Part shown: in pieces, positions 1 through 12,084 of the stretch
Layout of the letters: every line of letters begins with the position of its first letter
Position numbering within the stretch: the stretch's first letter is position 1
Source of the DNA: Aristolochia californica
Taxonomy: Eukaryota; Streptophyta; Magnoliopsida; Piperales; Aristolochiaceae
Assembly (NCBI GenBank): GCA_029961685.1
Contig: JARWKL010000013.1
Location: 25,388,922-25,452,921 of the forward strand
Direction of reading: 5' to 3'
Length of the DNA stretch: 64,000 nucleotides
Translations under genes and position numbers: made by a program
Notes under the pieces: model-generated
Told to the model about the DNA's origin: nothing
Databases searched by the model: none
Seen by the model: the letters and a program-made list of their open reading frames with translations, nothing else

Positions 1-2460
1 TTGAATCACCTTCGAAGCAAAGAGGCCCCACCAGTCGTTGATGAAAAAGTTTTAAACCATTATATAACCCAGAAAGTTCGGTAGTGGTTGAATCAGACGC
101 GCCAATTGGCCCAACAAATGAGAAGAGAAGATTTCCATTATCGTCATGGATAACCCCTCCAAATTCGGCAGGCCCGAGGCAGCCCAAGGCACTTCCATCA
201 AAATTTAATTTGAAATGTCCCATTGGAGGAGGAGACCAAGTTTCCATGGCCGGGGGGCGAAAGGAGTAAGACATTTCCGCTATAAGTTGCCAATTTCCAC
301 GCAAATTTGTTCCTTTGAGATTTTGGAATTCTTTCCGCATATCCAGGAGGTAACTTGCCCAACAATTTTATTGCTAAATATATTTCTTGGAAGAGATTTT
401 CTGTTGAATTTCCGATTATTCCTTTCTTTCCTTAAGGACTAGACGATATGACCAACACAACATGAGATAAGTAATTTTCCGAGCTTAAGAAGATGAGCAC
501 TTGTGACAGTGAGTATAGTAGATGTGAGATTTTGAGAGGGACAGTATTGCAGACCAATTTTGTTGATGAGTTCGGCCCAGCCAGAATGGGCATGATCGTA
601 GTGTAACAGAATATGATATGTGGTTTCAGGAGTGGTTTGGCAAAACGGGCACAAGGGATCCAGAACATTTGTTCCTCAGCAAATTAATGAACCAAATGTT
701 AGAATTTTGTTTGACACGCAATCCAAATGAAGAACTTCGCTCTCGGAGGTACAAGTAAGGACCATGCTATGGTGGCAGGATGGCTGGATTGAGTAGAGGG
801 GGGAGAGAATAGGAAGTTGTAGGCAATAACAGTAGAAAACGTACCTTGTGGACATGAAGTCCATATGAGGGAGTTCGATGCATTTCTGAGTTGAACCGAC
901 TATAAACTCGTGACAAGATCAGCAGCTTTAAGAGCTTCGACATCCGTCAGTGCTCTACGAAAGTTTAAGTTCCACTCACCAGAATTTAGCCCGAGCGCAG
1001 ATATGGTCGCATCTTTGTATCTAGCAAGAGAAAAAATTTGACAATGGCTAGTATTGAAGTTGCTTGGGTCCACCCACCAATTTGTCCAGAAGTTTGTCTG
1101 ACAACTAGTACCATTGTAACACTAGACGGCATTTTTGAAAGTTGGCAACATCTGTACAATCTTTTTCCACACAGGAGATAATTTATAATATCTTCCACCT
1201 TCTGTCCACGCGCCAGAAATTTTTTTCTACTTTGGCCGCAACTATATCTCACCATATCAAGGTCGGTTGCATATTAAATTTCCAGATCCACTTCATAAGC
1301 AAGTCAGAATTTGTTGTTGCAGTATCACGGATCCCAAGACCACCCATTACAATAGGTTTACAAACATCAGCCCATTTGACAAGGCTATATTTTCTTTCCC
1401 CACTTTGCCCACCCCATAAAAATTTCCTCTTTAAGGAACTCAATTCTATTTCGAACAGAAGCAATGCATCGGTACAAAGAAAGAAAATAAGAAGGAATAC
1501 CATGGAGACAAGATTTGATAAGTATAAGCTTACTAGCTTTGGACAAAAAATTTCCTCTCCAGGAAGCAAGTCTGCCTTCAAGACGCTCAATGACAGGGTG
1601 CCAAGCGGATTTTGAGGGTAAAATAAGGGACAAAGGAAGACCCAAATTTGTTCCCGAAGGGGAAGCTACTTTACATCCCAAATATCTAGCCATAAAATTT
1701 AAAACCGAAGGGTCAATATTGAAGCCAAAAATGGATGATTTAGCCCAACTTACCTTTTGTCCAGAAGACAGTTCAAAAAGGTTGAGCAAAGCCTTCATGT
1801 GGGAAATCTGACAATATCATCAACATACTGCAAAGGCAGAATATCTTGGTTGGGGTCATCAGAGACGGGATTGAGCCAACCCGAGCCTTTAGCGAACCGG
1901 ACCATAGAAGCAAGATGCTCCCTGATGAGAGTGAAGAGAAAAGGAGACAGGGGGTCACCTTGTCTGATACCTCTTGTAGCACTAAAGAAACCGCACGGCT
2001 TTCCGTTTACAAGGACAGAATATGATGCAGTAGAGATATAATATCTCATCAAAAATTTCCACCTAGTCCCAAAACCCATTCAATCGAAGAGGTAATCAAT
2101 TAATTTCCAATTTGTTCGGTCAAAAGCTTTTTCAAAATCTAAGAGTCTAAGAGTTCATGAGCAGCCACGGAAGAGTCCAAAATATTCCTATCACGAATAA
2201 AAGCACTTTGGCAGGGGTTTATGATTTTGAAAAGGTGGGCCTTAAGACGGTTTGCTAGCAGGCGAGCGATGACTTTATAGTAACTAGTAGTGAGGCTTAT
2301 TGGTCTAAAATCTAGGGGGAGGGTAGAGGTGGATTTCTTTGGGGTTAAAGCAACGAAAGAAGCCCCTATGGCTTTATGGGTGATGCCGACATGGTGGAAA
2401 TTTTGAGGCAAGTGAAAAGATAACAAAGACTTGCTCAATTTGAAGAGGATTCTTGACTTT
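1..2460 (-). mobile_element. LINE (non-LTR retrotransposon) pol relic, reverse transcriptase to RNase H, truncated by window
   Basis: Read on the minus strand, broken frames give a plant LINE polyprotein in the right order. About 2438-2139 is the RT fingers region (LDFRPISLTTSYYKVIARLL). 2079-1795 is the RT core, with GIRQGDPLSPFLF and the catalytic YVDD box. 1798-1385 is the RT thumb. 1590-1249 and 654-439 are zf-RVT-like, with FLWGG and CPFCQTTPETTYHIL. About 230-1 is an RNase H domain (KLNFDGSALG). The element would copy its own RNA by target-primed reverse transcription, but frameshifts and stops make it inactive. Its 3' end and poly(A) lie left of base 1. The endonuclease domain that should lie right of 2460 was not found, so it is probably 5'-truncated, as LINE copies often are. 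Small frames on the opposite strand are shadows. Confidence 0.9.
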
Positions 2461-2461
2461 C

Positions 2462-2860
2462 TTCTTGTTGGATTGACCTCAGTTCCATCCCAAAATGACT
2501 AGCCACTTAGGAGGCCAATTTTTCAACCTTATAACACAATCATTTTTCTTAACACTTCTCAATGTGTAACCTTTTTCAATTCAATAAACCCCACCACATC
2601 CAAGCTTAAACATGACGGGCCAAAGGCGTAGGCACAAACTCCTAACAGAGAATAAAAACTCCCACCTCATGGAACCCATACACAAATAACTTGAGGTAGA
2701 CAAGCTAGGCCTAAACCCAAACACATCTTGCTCTGCTAACACTGTTAGATTGAGTCCAATTCTATCCCAAAATAACTTACCACTTAGGAAGCCTATTGTT
2801 CAACATTACAACCAAATCATTTTTCTTATTCTTGGCTTCACAACACGCGGCCACACACAG
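2462..2860. repeat. TRIM-like direct repeat pair
   Basis: Two related segments start near 2466 and 2751, about 285 bp apart. Both read 'ttRgattgaSYYcaRtTcYatcccaaaat' followed by 'ccacttaggaRgcc'. Two short direct repeats around a small non-coding core suggest a terminal-repeat retrotransposon in miniature or a similar non-autonomous LTR element. The reverse complement of the core 'cctaagtggctagtca' recurs at about 59740, so this is a dispersed family. No primer-binding site could be pinned down, so the class is inferred. Confidence 0.45.
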
Positions 2861-3867
2861 CCTAATTGGCACCCTTGCTACCAAAGTAAAACTCTCCCAA
2901 GAAAGAAAAAAACAAAATCTTCTTCTATGAATCTGGTTACAGAAACATATTCGTGAAAAAATTAGAGATACAGAGACCAAGGACAAGGGAGAAAACCAAC
3001 AAAAGCTTAACGGACACCAGCAGTAATTAAACTGCACAAGAAGTAAATGAATTCGATTTGCGATATTGAACAACATGCCTCAAGTAACGTCAACAAGAAA
3101 CAGATGGAACAAGGCTGACATGGGTGACAGTAATTCTTCCACTAATGCACTGATCAATAGCCCAAACAACAGAAGACAAAGCATAGTATTTTGTTAGCAA
3201 AACAGACACATTATGAATAGAGCTGAACCACTGCCTGATTACAAGTCAGAAATGTTTTGGCAGAAGTAGAGAAATTGCTTGCGCATGCCTCAGAACATCA
3301 TCCTGTATACTTTGCTTTTCAAGATCCCAGCACTGATATTGTATATGCTGGTGTCAAGAACAATGATGCTCTGGGCAACCTGCCATTACAACTCATGAAT
3401 ACCACCCAAAGATTAATTTAAATAATCTTATCTGTCCCTAACAGCCATTGACTTCTTCGGCAACAATGTGAGAGCAGCACTTCCAAAACATGTTCACAAG
3501 TACAAGACAAAGCAGCAACATAATAGAAAAAACAAATAGACTAGGATAAATCAAGGAAAGAGTCTACCACAAAAAATTCACAAAGCCAAACACATGATCA
3601 AAGCTGAATGGCAACAACCATTAGCAGGGGGATATACAGAATGTGACATAAGATCCAAAGAAGATGAGACTAAAGACTAGAAGATTGGCGGTAAACCTAA
3701 AAGACTTATAACAGAGACTAAAGTATTACTAAGGCAGCAAGAATAGTAAGAGAGAGGAACTATAAGAAAGAGAAAAAGGAGAAAATTAATCTCCTTTTTT
3801 TCCTTTTTTTTCTTATTTTTCTTCTTTGCCTTCCTCTTCTTCTTTTCCATCTCCTTCTTTTCTCTCT
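2861..3867. other. Intergenic stretch, no gene recognised
   Basis: Non-coding sequence with a pyrimidine-rich tract around 3790-3860. The only open frame of note (about 3913-3677, minus) is lysine-rich low complexity from that tract and is not credible as a gene. Confidence 0.6.
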
Positions 3868-4075
3868 GCTCTGATGCTATGTTAAATTTGCAAAACAAAT
3901 TTGTGGGGGACATTAGGGTTTAGATACTCATCTCCCCATATTTATAACTTAGTCAATGACAAGAGGACCTTTGCTTTGATACTATGTTAAATCAAAACAA
4001 AGGTGTGGGGGAAATTGGGTTTAGATACTCATCTGTCAAATTTATAACTTAGTCAATGGCAAAAATTATAATATT
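3868..4075 (-). repeat. Tandemly duplicated LTR-end fragment (105-bp period) with decayed initiator-Met PBS
   Basis: Two copies of about 105 bp (starting near 3868 and 3973) share 'ctatgttaaat', 'gtgggggaMatt', 'gggtttagatactcatct' and 'tttataacttagtcaatg'. Read on the minus strand, each runs from a TATA-like 'ttataaat' through a leader to 'aacatagcatcagagc' in the 3868 copy. That resembles the usual Copia junction, LTR end plus TGGTATCAGAGC primer-binding site, with substitutions. No coding region adjoins it. This is probably debris of a minus-strand LTR element that later duplicated in tandem. Confidence 0.45.
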
Positions 4076-4327
4076 GTCCTTGCTCCCCTTAAACTCTAAG
4101 ATCTAGTTTTTAACATGGTTTTCGAACCCAACGAGTCCACCAATGACTTGGCCGGGTAAAGTCGGTTTTTCAATGGGCAGATCAGGTCAGACTCATCCCT
4201 TCTATTTTAGGGCAAGTCCTCCTCTCCTAACTTGCCTCAAGTCCAACTCTGGATTTTGGGTAACCTGAGTCGGGTCTTGAAGAACCCAGGTCAGCTCCCA
4301 ATTCTAGGTCAAAACCCCAAGTTTCTA

Positions 4328-4328
<1 letters not shown>

Positions 4329-4364
<36 letters not shown>
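4329..4364 (+). repeat. Poly(A) tract of 36 bases
   Basis: An uninterrupted run of 36 A. It could be the tail of a plus-strand retroposon, but no SINE or LINE body was recognised upstream. The length in the assembly may be inexact because such runs are hard to sequence. Confidence 0.9.
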
Positions 4365-4367
<3 letters not shown>

Positions 4368-4652
4368 TGGAAAATAAAGAACTAAACAAAATTAAATTAT
4401 ATTTTCTAACAATTATAATCTTAAAACCAATACATTCCATGACATATTCATGATGGTGTACCAAGATACTTTCTCATAACAAGAAAAATACAAACTATTT
4501 AATCGAAATTTGAAAACTTGAGAGGTCTCAATCTTTTTATTTCATTCTCCTTGGAAGTACCATCTTAAATTTCAAAAACTCAAAAGAATTATGGAATTTT
4601 ACATGGACAATATGGACTAAAGTGTACACTTGGCAGAGATGTGGTTTATTAC

Positions 4653-6102
4653 CTGGAAAAGACAAATGAGAACTCATAGACTGAAATTTCATATGAAGGA
4701 AAGACACTTAATGCCCGAAGAATGAAAGGAAGAAGAAGATGAATTGCACAAGATCGGTGTTCCAAACATTGTGAAAGCATCCGAAAAGCCATATGAGTGA
4801 GATCCCAGAGCATATTTCTTACAAGAATTTCAGGAGAACCACAAGAATCCACTCCCTCAAGTTGTTGTGAGCTTCTTCCTGCTTCACATTCTTTTAAAGC
4901 AGAAACCAGTAATGAAGTTAATATGTGGCATATGCTTGATAAAGGCACTGGTCCAGAGACAAGAGACATGACCTCTTGATCTAAATTGGACTCAAGTAGG
5001 GATCCCTTTGGTAGTTGAATAAGTGGATCCCTACTCCACTGATATATTGCTGATTCTTCATTCTGAGGCATGCCTACAGAAAGACCAACCAATCTTAGAA
5101 GGAATGGTACAAGAGTTGATCCAACAATGTCCCAGGCATGATTATGCATCACGACGTCACAAAGTAATTCTGCAGTCTAGAAACAAAACAAAGAAAGCAA
5201 AACTAAAGGGTTATCATATAATGGGCGAATGAAGTACAAGAGAATAAGAGAAGGCTTTACCTGGTTAAGTAACTCAAAGTCATTAGGATTTATTTTCTTC
5301 AGTAGTAGGAGCAATCCTTTCCAGACAAACAACTCTAATGCATCAGCTTCAGCTCCTGCAACAATATCCAAAGACAAGGGAATTACTACTCAATCACATG
5401 CATGCTATCAGTAATATATACATGCCTGGTTCATAGAAGACATTAAGAGTCTAGACAAAGTGTACTGCCTCCAAATAGTTAAACTTCAAACACGATGTCA
5501 TTCATATCAAATTTTGTGGCTTAGGCTTCTTCCGTGTCAATGGCATTTGCATGTCTCCCAAGCGTAAACAGGAAAAGGGCACAGAGAATACAACTTACGG
5601 GGATTCTTCATGAGATAACAAATTGCAGTCATAAACGAAATGACATAGTTTGAGGGACCGCAGTTCGGTTTCCCACCGACATCCTGTAAAAATTCAGAAG
5701 ACCTATCTTAGACTTCTCGAGAAAAAAAACGCAGAGAACTCAAAGCGCAGTACTGTTGGAGACGGAAATAAAACACTTAAGCGTTTGTTGGCAAATAAGG
5801 ATGAAAAATGAAAGCCAGCTGACTTATTTGAGGGTAAAGCAACAAGAAGCGCAAATGCATTTGCAGAAATAATTTGGCAGATCCTACCATAAAAAGAAAA
5901 CGGTCAAATGACAGAGATGTGCTACCTTCACGAAACTGGAAAAGGCGTCGAGAAGGGAAGAGAAGAGCAAACATGGCTCGATACGGGTTGAAACTAAAAT
6001 GAAGTCGACGACTGCAGGAACTGCAGTCGGCGGGATGCGCTCAAAGCTTTTCGTCAGCGAGTCAACAGAGAAAGAAATTGATTCGTTATCGGACGCAGAC
6101 AT
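4653..6102 (-). CDS. 5' part of a helical-repeat protein gene, possibly FLIP/FIRRM-like (partial)
   Basis: Four exons join in frame on the minus strand: 6102-5926, 5683-5599, 5355-5261 and 5176-4653. All junctions are GT-AG with matching phases. They encode 293 residues starting MSASDNESISFSVDSLTKSF. The fourth exon ends in a good donor (CAG|GTAATA), so the protein should continue, but no further exon was found down to base 1. The rest is either outside the window beyond a transposon-filled intron or lost. The product is rich in Leu and amphipathic helices, like a HEAT/ARM-type scaffold, with no signal peptide or clear membrane anchor. The N-terminal style reminds me of plant FLIP (FIGNL1-interacting anti-crossover factor, DUF4487), but this is from memory and unverified. 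It is divergent from the ureidoglycine gene, and the two may share the spacer as promoter. Confidence 0.6.
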
Positions 6103-7021
6103 CGTAGTTTCAGGGATTGAGGTGATCGAAATTTGAAAGTGTTCGACCGAATAACAGGTTTATGAATTGATAACGAGAACCTTTGAGTGGCGCGAAGGGT
6201 GTTTTCGAATCAGCTCAGTTCAGTAAACAGCGACTCGGTTTGTTTAGGAGAAAGACGGCGGCCCAACCTCGCGACCAGTCTCTTCCTAACCCTAGTATGG
6301 GATTTGGCACGCACGTTTCGGGGAGACGCCTGTTAGAAGCCGAGTTGTGGGGTGGGCCTCAACTCTTCTCTTTAATTTTTCACCGTTACTTTCTAGATGA
6401 CAAATGTAATAGTTATTAAATTACTAGTTCTAATTACTCTCTTCCAATTTATTTTAAAGTATTTCAAATATTGTATTTAAATTTTACAAATTAAAAAATA
6501 AAATTTATTTATTATTTTAAATATTATTTTATCTTAATAATAAAAAATAGGATCTATCATTTAAGGTGTCATTTTTTAAACATTTATTTTTAAATTAATT
6601 TATTTAAATCACATAATGCATTTTGTCATTTATTTAAAATAAATAATGTATTTAAAAATTATTTTATTTTTAAAATTTAATTCAATATTGATATTTTTAG
6701 TTTATAGCTTTTTTATAGATAAAACTATCCTATAATTTTATTCTTAATACTAAAATTTAAATATTCTTTTGAAAAATCACATTTTCTTATTGTTTGTTGG
6801 GTCTCATTGGCAGTGCCTCGCACATGCGCCGGATGCTAACCTCTTGCCACTACAAGCCAAATGCTGGTCTCCTTACTGATCTCCACCTTCTGGTATGGAT
6901 ACCCTTTTGTCTTTCTGTTCTGTTCTTCGGATTACCTATGATTAAAGGTGATTAAAGCGAAGGCAGTGATAAATTCAGTCCGCATTTTGCAGAAGGAAGC
7001 ACTCACCATTCACCTCTCAAC
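6103..7021. promoter_or_regulatory. Divergent intergenic spacer with AT-rich core
   Basis: This spacer separates two genes transcribed away from each other, so both promoters probably lie here. Bases about 6400-6790 are extremely AT-rich with no repeat structure I could pair. About 6180-6360 is GC-richer and may include the leader of the minus-strand gene. No specific factor site was identified. Confidence 0.4.
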
Positions 7022-10000
7022 ATGCGGAAAGACTGGATTTTTTCCTTTCACCTGTTCCATTTAATGCTGCTTTTACCATTCGGTATCCACTGTTCATCTT
7101 TTCTTCCCAAGACTATGAATTGTTTAGCTGTGTATAATTGAACTACGTTTTGTTCCAGTTCTATTACTTGCATATGGCGAGGAAGGATTCTGTTCTCTGC
7201 ACACTGACGGGGAGGATTGTCAATCTCTGCCACTGTACTGGAAAGTCACAAATCCCACCCTCTCTCCCTCGCACCTTCAAGGTTGGTTTCTGTTGGCAAA
7301 ATTTTCCCTTCGTGGAATGACAAATAGCACTTTCAAAATTTTACTGTTCCAGAGCATCCTTCTTCACTGGTAGGAGCAGAACCGGTGACAAAAAAAATCC
7401 TCCTTTGCTATTTGTTGTGTGAGAAATGGAGGCGCATAATGAACTGGTTCATTTCTTTAACTTTGTTGAGAGACTATAATATTATACTAAATAAACCTTT
7501 ATATTTTCGATTGTCCGACAAGACTTGCCGGGTTTCACACGTAGCGTTTATAAAAGAGATCACGCTCTAATTACACCTGAAAGTCATGTTTTCAGCCCTC
7601 TTCCAGACTGGTATGTTCAATCTGTACTAAACCTGTTTGTCCCTGACCATCTGAGTTCAGGACTTCCGCTTTTTTCCATTTATTTTGTCTTAATCGGCAA
7701 ATGTATGTATGATTTTGCAGGACCAATACCTTGGCAGCTTACTTGATCACTCCAGTTATGGGCTCGCATTTCGCAATGTTCTTGGCAAAAATGGAGGGTC
7801 AGATGTCTAACCGATACTTGTTACCATATGTTCCTTCCATATTATGTTTATGTGAACGTTACATACACGTTTAGTTCTGCAGCGCAACAGTGTCTCTTTT
7901 CCTTAAATTAGATTGAGGACAGGTGGTTACTTGCAAATCAAATAGGTTTTATTGTTTCTTCTTCGTTGGTTTTGTAATCAGCATGAGATGACCTATTTAA
8001 AAAGTTTGTAATTTACAGTGCACGACGTCCCATTCTCCATGGTACTTTATGCTTCTGTCAGGCTTAATAGCACTATGAGATAAAATTCTACAAATTAAGC
8101 TTATGGAACTGTTGATGGAATTTGAAATTTAGAAACATGCGTACATGTGCATAAACCAGCAAATTCATTTCAGTGGCAGGATGATAGTATAAATAGTTTC
8201 ATAGGATCTGCCCATACTCTCTGTCTCCCTCTCTCTTCTGCTCTCTCTGTCAACAACCTTCCTGTTTATTAATCTGGTTGATACTCGTACTTAAATGCAG
8301 AGACTTCTAAGTCAGCACTACCTCCAAAAGATGTTGAAAGGTACACAATTTTTCTTTGTTAATCTTAACTTGTTGTTTAAGTAATAATTACCTTGTTGGT
8401 TAAGTTTTTTCAAGGACATCCTTATGAAAAGAAAGTGACATACTTATGGAGGCTCTGCATATATTCTATACCCAGTTGTTTTGATTTTATTCACGGCCTA
8501 CTGTGGTTTGTACTTTGCTCTTTCCTTCCAAACTAGTTATCACAAACACGTACTCCTGTTCATTTGTAGGTTTTTTTCTCAAATTTGTTGCACTTCTTCT
8601 TTGCTTTGATTTTTTTTGAGAAAGAGAGCGCTTTATTAAATTCTTTGCTTTGATTTTTTTTTTTTTTGAATATAAATTCTTTGCTTTGATTTGAAACTAC
8701 CTCAAGAAAACTGGTGCATTTTATGGCTTTACTATTTGACGGTGTACTTTTAAGTCACCCCCATCTCTTTTCTTAATTAATGTGTTTTATTTGACCATGC
8801 CAGGTTCTTGTTTGTTGTTCAGGGTTCTGCAATTCTATCAAATGGATCTGGAACTAGTCACAGATTGCTTGTAAGATGTCGTTCTATTTCTTGATTCTAC
8901 AAAATATCTTGCTAGTTTATAACACCATTACGTTTTCATATCAAAAGGAGAAAAAAATAGAAGGAAGAAAAAGAAACCGAAAAGGAGGGGGGAGGTCGAC
9001 TAACAGCAAATTGGCACTAACAATGGGACATCTAATGAGATACAATGAAGAAGTTCCTTGATATTTCATTTTTCGTTCATTGTTGCTTCCATTTATTAAA
9101 TAAACCCAATTCCTTGTTTCAGTAGATAGTCATGTTTCACATCATCTCAATTACTCAGCATTTGTCAGATCTGTGATCTACCAAATAAATAAACACTTAA
9201 GTTGAGTAGCCTGAAGCAAGTCTTAGGACATCTTTTATAAGCTTAATGGAGTCTCCATGTGAAGTTGTTTTTAATATTTGTACGAAGTAATATTGAACTA
9301 ATTTGTGGTTGAAATGTAGGTGGACTCATATGCATATCTGCCTCCTAATTTTGACCATTCACTCGAGTGCCACTCTGCAGCTACACTTGTTGTTATTGAA
9401 AGAAGGTTTTATCTTTTTCCACATATTCATTGGTCAATGCATAAATAGTTTTTATCTGTCAATCTCTGTGTGTTATGTTTTAGTCCTTTGCAGACCTCCA
9501 TGTATTCTTGAGTTTAGATCCTGACAAGTCCTTACTGGTGAAAATTATAGATATGAGTCTGTGTAGGGTCTCCTTTTGTGTTTTAAGAAGTAGTTGAAAT
9601 CACTTTTTTGACATTGTTCTCTGGCACTTTATATGGGTGACAATAAATATCATGATGTTTAGTTGCTGCACTATTGAATTGATTTGGAGCTGTTGTATTA
9701 TTGGAAATTTTATGGTTTGACTTTTCAAAACAAATCCATCTTCATTTTGTGCAAGATCAGACCTCGTAACCTTGTCAAAGCACTGAAAACCTGCTAGAAC
9801 CATGGGTCACCACTCAAATAGATGCCATGAAAAATCTCAGATTTACTTCTCAGACACATTGTGGCTGATTAAATGAAGCATTGTTCATTATGTATTCATA
9901 TTTTGTCTATGGAAATAAATAAAATAATTAAAAAATGATGATATCTAATTGTAAACCTTCTAAAGATTCCTGTCAATCTGCTTGTCTTATTCTTCTAACT

Positions 10001-11514
10001 TTTTTTAATGCCTCTGCTGATTCATTTTTTTGGTACTATAAATTGAGATGCAAGTCATTTCTCTTGTACTTTAAGGTTACATCGAATGATCTCAACCAAC
10101 ATGCTGTGAAGCTAATTACTCATTTCTAGGGTAGTCAGTATTTGATAAAAAAAAAAAGCTAAATATTTTTCTCTTACTGACTAGATACCTCAATTTAGAA
10201 AGTCATATGCCTGAACCAATTGTTGGTTCAACAAACATGCAGCCACTTCTTGAAACGCCTGGCGAGGTACTTTGATGTTCTTTTTTGGATCTTCGTTTAA
10301 GTTCCTGAAATAATTTTAGTAATTGTAAGATGTTGTTCTTAGTTTTAACTTTGAAGTTTATTTTTAGGTTGCTAATTTGGTGAGTAGCATTCTGTAACTT
10401 CTTTGTCATTCATTATTCAGGTTTTTGAACTCAGAAAGCTGCTTCCCACATCAGCTTCCTATGACTTCAATATCCATGTGAGCCAGTTCTAATTTATTAT
10501 CACACTCTTTTAGCTGTTGTTGCCTAATATCAACTGTATTTATTCGGTCGAGTTTAGCACTTCAACAACATGTTTTAGTCTTGCAATTATGTATTTGTTT
10601 CAGTATTATCTTTTTTAGTTGGTCTCTTGGAGGGGTTTCCTGTCAAAATTAGGGATAATTAATTTTGGTGACATTATCAAGATTTAGATCCCAATTTGTC
10701 TTATGGGGATATCTTTCATATGAGGAACGTGTACCACTCCAAATCAGGCCTCTTTTACACTAAAAGTCTAACTATGTTGTTTTTTCTTGGGAGCAATTAT
10801 TATTTTAGTCTTCTTGCATTACTGTAATATTCCTTCTGTATTTTCTCTTTCAGATTATGGATTTCCAACCAGGAGAATTTCTTAATGTGAAGGTTTGTTA
10901 AACATGTTCTCTTTCAGGCATTGATTTCTCAATTTTGATCATCTCACTCTTGTCCCATTGAAAGGAGCTAAAGGGCTCTGTCAATCTATTTCTCGCATTT
11001 TGTTTTTGTTTCATTGTGTTTTGGTAGTGTTAGATAGATTTGTTAACAAAGTGGAATTAATGGCTCAGGAGGTTCATTACAATCAGCATGGCTTGTTACT
11101 TCTAGAGGGACAGGGTATATATCGCTTGGGCGACAGCTGGTAAGGATTTTATTGGACAAGGAAATATTCTGAATGATTTGCTCTCCCCTTCGCCTATGTT
11201 GTGGAAATGGATAGTCTAAGTAGTATTGATGTGTTTCTTATTTTTTATTTTTGTATGCTAAATATTGGCTTTCATGTCTTTTTTCCCGAAATTAGGTATC
11301 CAGTTCAAGCAGGGGATGCCATTTGGATGGCACCATTTGTTCCTCAATGGTGAGATGAATTTATTTGTAATGGATGGTTCTCATTTTTTCTCAATTAGCT
11401 GTGACCTCTTCCTGATAATTGTTGATCCACAACCTGCTTTTCAGGTATGCAGCACTTGGGAAAAACCCTTCACGGTATCTTCTGTATAAAGATGTTAATA
11501 GAAATCCTTTGTAA
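7022..11514 (+). CDS. UGLYAH: (S)-ureidoglycine aminohydrolase, 13 exons
   Basis: The enzyme hydrolyses (S)-ureidoglycine to (S)-ureidoglycolate and ammonia in allantoate breakdown in the plant ER. Exons: 7022-7082, 7159-7281, 7523-7610, 7721-7797, 8301-8340, 8804-8870, 9320-9405, 10185-10266, 10421-10477, 10854-10892, 11069-11139, 11296-11349, 11445-11514. They total 915 nt, or 304 residues, the usual family length. All introns are GT-AG and the phases agree. The start is chosen because exons 1 and 2 together give a hydrophobic signal peptide (MLLLPFVLLLAYG) ahead of EEGFC. Family hallmarks are GFTRSVYKRDHALITPESHV (cupin 1) and, in cupin 2, EVHYNQHGLLLLEGQGIYRL. By homology the Mn ligands are E241, H243, H247 and Q281. 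Exon 8 is slightly variable (YLNLESHM). No lesion was seen, so the gene looks functional. Exons 5 and 8 rest on homology and splice sites and are the least certain. Confidence 0.95.
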
Positions 11515-12084
11515 TTGTGTACCTTCCAATTTTAATGAATCCTAATTCTGATATAGCATCCATTCTCTGTAATCAAGAGATTTGGTGTACTTGCTAGACA
11601 CTCTACGAGTTAAGCAAACCTTCTTGGTAAAATTCTGCTTTAGTATTTTAAAATGGCTTCTGTGATTGCAAGAATAAACCGTTGAATCTTGGTTCAGTTG
11701 GGTGGCCTAGATTTGAGGTGGTTTTTGGAGTAATAGCTCAATCCATGCTTTTAGTTAAGATTATGTCACAGTAAAATGGTCGTTTAGGGGATTAAGGCAT
11801 CAGCCGCTACTCCATTTCTGATATAGAATGCGGGTTCTTGAAGCTGAGGATTTGCTTAATTGTTTGCATCCTTGAAATGTTTGCCTGGGATCAACCTTAT
11901 ACTCAGTAGAGAGGCTAAGCTGTGGATGGAGGTCTGCTGGCCTTCTGAGCTGATTGGTAGGGAGAAACACATCTTGATTGAAATCTGGTCTATTTGGTTC
12001 TACACCCAAAAAAAAAAAAAAAAATCTACGCCATAATTGGATATTAAACTAATAATGGCTTGTCTTTTCGTTATCATTATCCAA
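11515..12084 (+). other. 3' flank of the ureidoglycine gene
   Basis: Probable 3' UTR and intergenic DNA. Candidate poly(A) signals such as 'aataaacc' (about 11671) occur. A short A-run lies at about 12007-12023. No gene was seen. Confidence 0.5.

Noticed and set aside
1142..2041. Plus-strand open frames across the left end
   Set aside because: They are shadows of the minus-strand LINE reverse transcriptase.
4090..4364. SINE ending in the 36-base poly(A)
   Set aside because: A B-box-like GGTTCGAA occurs only on the opposite strand to the tail and no A box at the right distance was found, so no SINE is called.
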